Assembly: GCF_013204885.1 (NCBI RefSeq)
Contig: NZ_JABMKX010000002.1
Span: forward strand, 468,033 to 532,032
DNA from: Paenibacillus tritici
Lineage (GTDB): Bacteria; Bacillota; Bacilli; Paenibacillales; Paenibacillaceae
Direction: 5' to 3'
DNA length: 64,000 nt
Shown: positions 63,420-64,000 of the stretch, in pieces
Numbering within the stretch: position 1 is the first letter of the stretch
Layout of the letters: each line of letters begins with the position of its first letter
Made by a program: the position numbers and the translations under genes
The notes under the pieces: generated by a model
The model's database searches: none
The model's input: the letters and a program-made list of their open reading frames with translations, nothing else
Told to the model about the DNA's origin: nothing

Positions 63420-63840
63420 ATATTATTATTAATAATCTGCTGTTTTTGTATTCCAATAGTACCTCGGGACGAGATACACGAAGGTCATTTCCCCTTCCCT
63501 CCCCGGCTTCTTACATGGCCTTAATAATCACCACGTAGAGCACCTCTCCGTCTGTGTGAGAGCCTATGAGTCCTCTTCCTTCCTTCCCTCTCTCGTTTGC
63601 TATGAAGCTCTTAGAAGAGCAGAGAACGTGAATAGCGAACTGGCTCATCAGGTTGATCCACTAGTATTAGAGAACGGTAGCCGTATATCGCCCAAGTATT
63701 GTACTTATTGCAACTTCGGATTACAACCACAGAGCACAAGAATAATGTTGTATTATGATCACGATTTAATAAGGGAACTATCTCTTCACCGCAGGCAGCG
63801 GGTTGACACGGAAATTATGAGCTTTTTGCGTCACAGTACA
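63420..63840. other. Unassigned spacer between the tRNA promoter and the rrn terminator
   Basis: About 420 bases lie between the tRNA promoter and the rrn terminator. One plus-strand frame (63556-63858, 100 codons) is open but has no good start site and its product resembles nothing I know. I see no tRNA, terminator or repeat in it. A TTGACA at 63803-63808 lacks a matching -10 box. Confidence 0.4.
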
Positions 63841-63847
63841 ACAAAAA

Positions 63848-63872
63848 ACCACCGTTGATTATCAACGGTGGT
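63848..63872 (-). terminator. Terminator of the rRNA operon
   Basis: ACCACCGTTGA and TCAACGGTGGT form a perfect 11-bp stem with a 3-base loop, followed on the minus strand by TTTTTT. It lies just after the 5S rRNA gene. Confidence 0.93.
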
Positions 63873-63879
63873 CTTAAGT

Positions 63880-63996
63880 GCTTGGCGGCGTCCTACTCTC
63901 CCAGGACCCTTCGGTCCAAGTACCATCGGCGCTGGAGGGCTTAACGGTCGTGTTCGGGATGGGTACGCGTGGAACCCCTCCGCTATCGCCACCAAA
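63880..63996 (-). rRNA. rrf: 5S ribosomal RNA
   Basis: The minus strand reads TTTGGTGGCGATAGCGGAGG at the 5' end and CCGCCAAGC at the 3' end, with the conserved CCCATCCCGAACACGA loop. The length is 117 bases, as in other Bacillales. The 23S and 16S genes should lie to the right, outside the window. Confidence 0.97.
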
Positions 63997-64000
63997 CGGG

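Overview
The window looks like a chromosomal segment of a Paenibacillus-type member of the Bacillales. The evidence is moderately GC-rich coding DNA, strong GGAGG ribosome binding sites with frequent GTG and TTG starts, an S-layer-homology exoenzyme, YesM/YesN-type two-component systems, a Bce-type antibiotic-resistance module, cre-like sites, and families of short intergenic repeats. No species can be named from the sequence alone.

Left part (1-17300). It starts with a minus-strand set of three catabolic-looking genes: a CocE/NonD hydrolase cut by the window edge, an M19-dipeptidase relative, and an ornithine cyclodeaminase/mu-crystallin family enzyme. Next come a lone FabV enoyl-ACP reductase, an ABC-2 exporter with a hybrid regulator (degenerate ABC ATPase fused to LytTR), a GH88 unsaturated uronyl hydrolase, a more AT-rich patch (phosphotransferase, flavin-reductase-like protein, ArsR-type regulator), and a complete BceRS-BceAB-like module with a textbook BceR operator. 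An IS1182-type transposase remnant closes this part.

Middle part (17300-41300). This is a plant-polysaccharide region. A YesS-like membrane AraC regulator lies upstream of an importer (two permeases and a DUF3502-type binding protein) and a 1254-residue secreted GH141-like beta-helix protein. Then follow an SGNH esterase, two AraC regulators, a GHL6/GH151-like hydrolase, and a 1796-residue surface protein (GH43, four CBM6/35-like modules, ricin-type lectin, InlB repeat, Ig-like domains, three SLH domains). An AT-rich alpha/beta hydrolase follows.

Right-middle part (39900-59250). Two complete sugar operons lie here. The first has binding protein, two permeases, GH65 phosphorylase, beta-phosphoglucomutase and a DUF4432 mutarotase-like protein, with a divergent YesM/YesN pair. 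The second has GH32, binding protein, two permeases and its own YesM/YesN pair in one six-gene operon behind a cre-like site. None of the three importers encodes an ATPase, so they probably share an MsmX-type ATPase encoded elsewhere.

Right end (59300-64000). A small unknown protein, a MarR and a GntR regulator and a CynX-type MFS transporter are followed by a seven-tRNA operon with its own promoter and terminator. At the edge lies the 5S rRNA end of an rrn operon coming in from the right. Intergenic spaces hold several tandem and dispersed repeat families (2.2, 4.8, 9.7, 16.7, 32.3, 38.4, 38.6 and 41.1 kb). These are the least explained part of the window.
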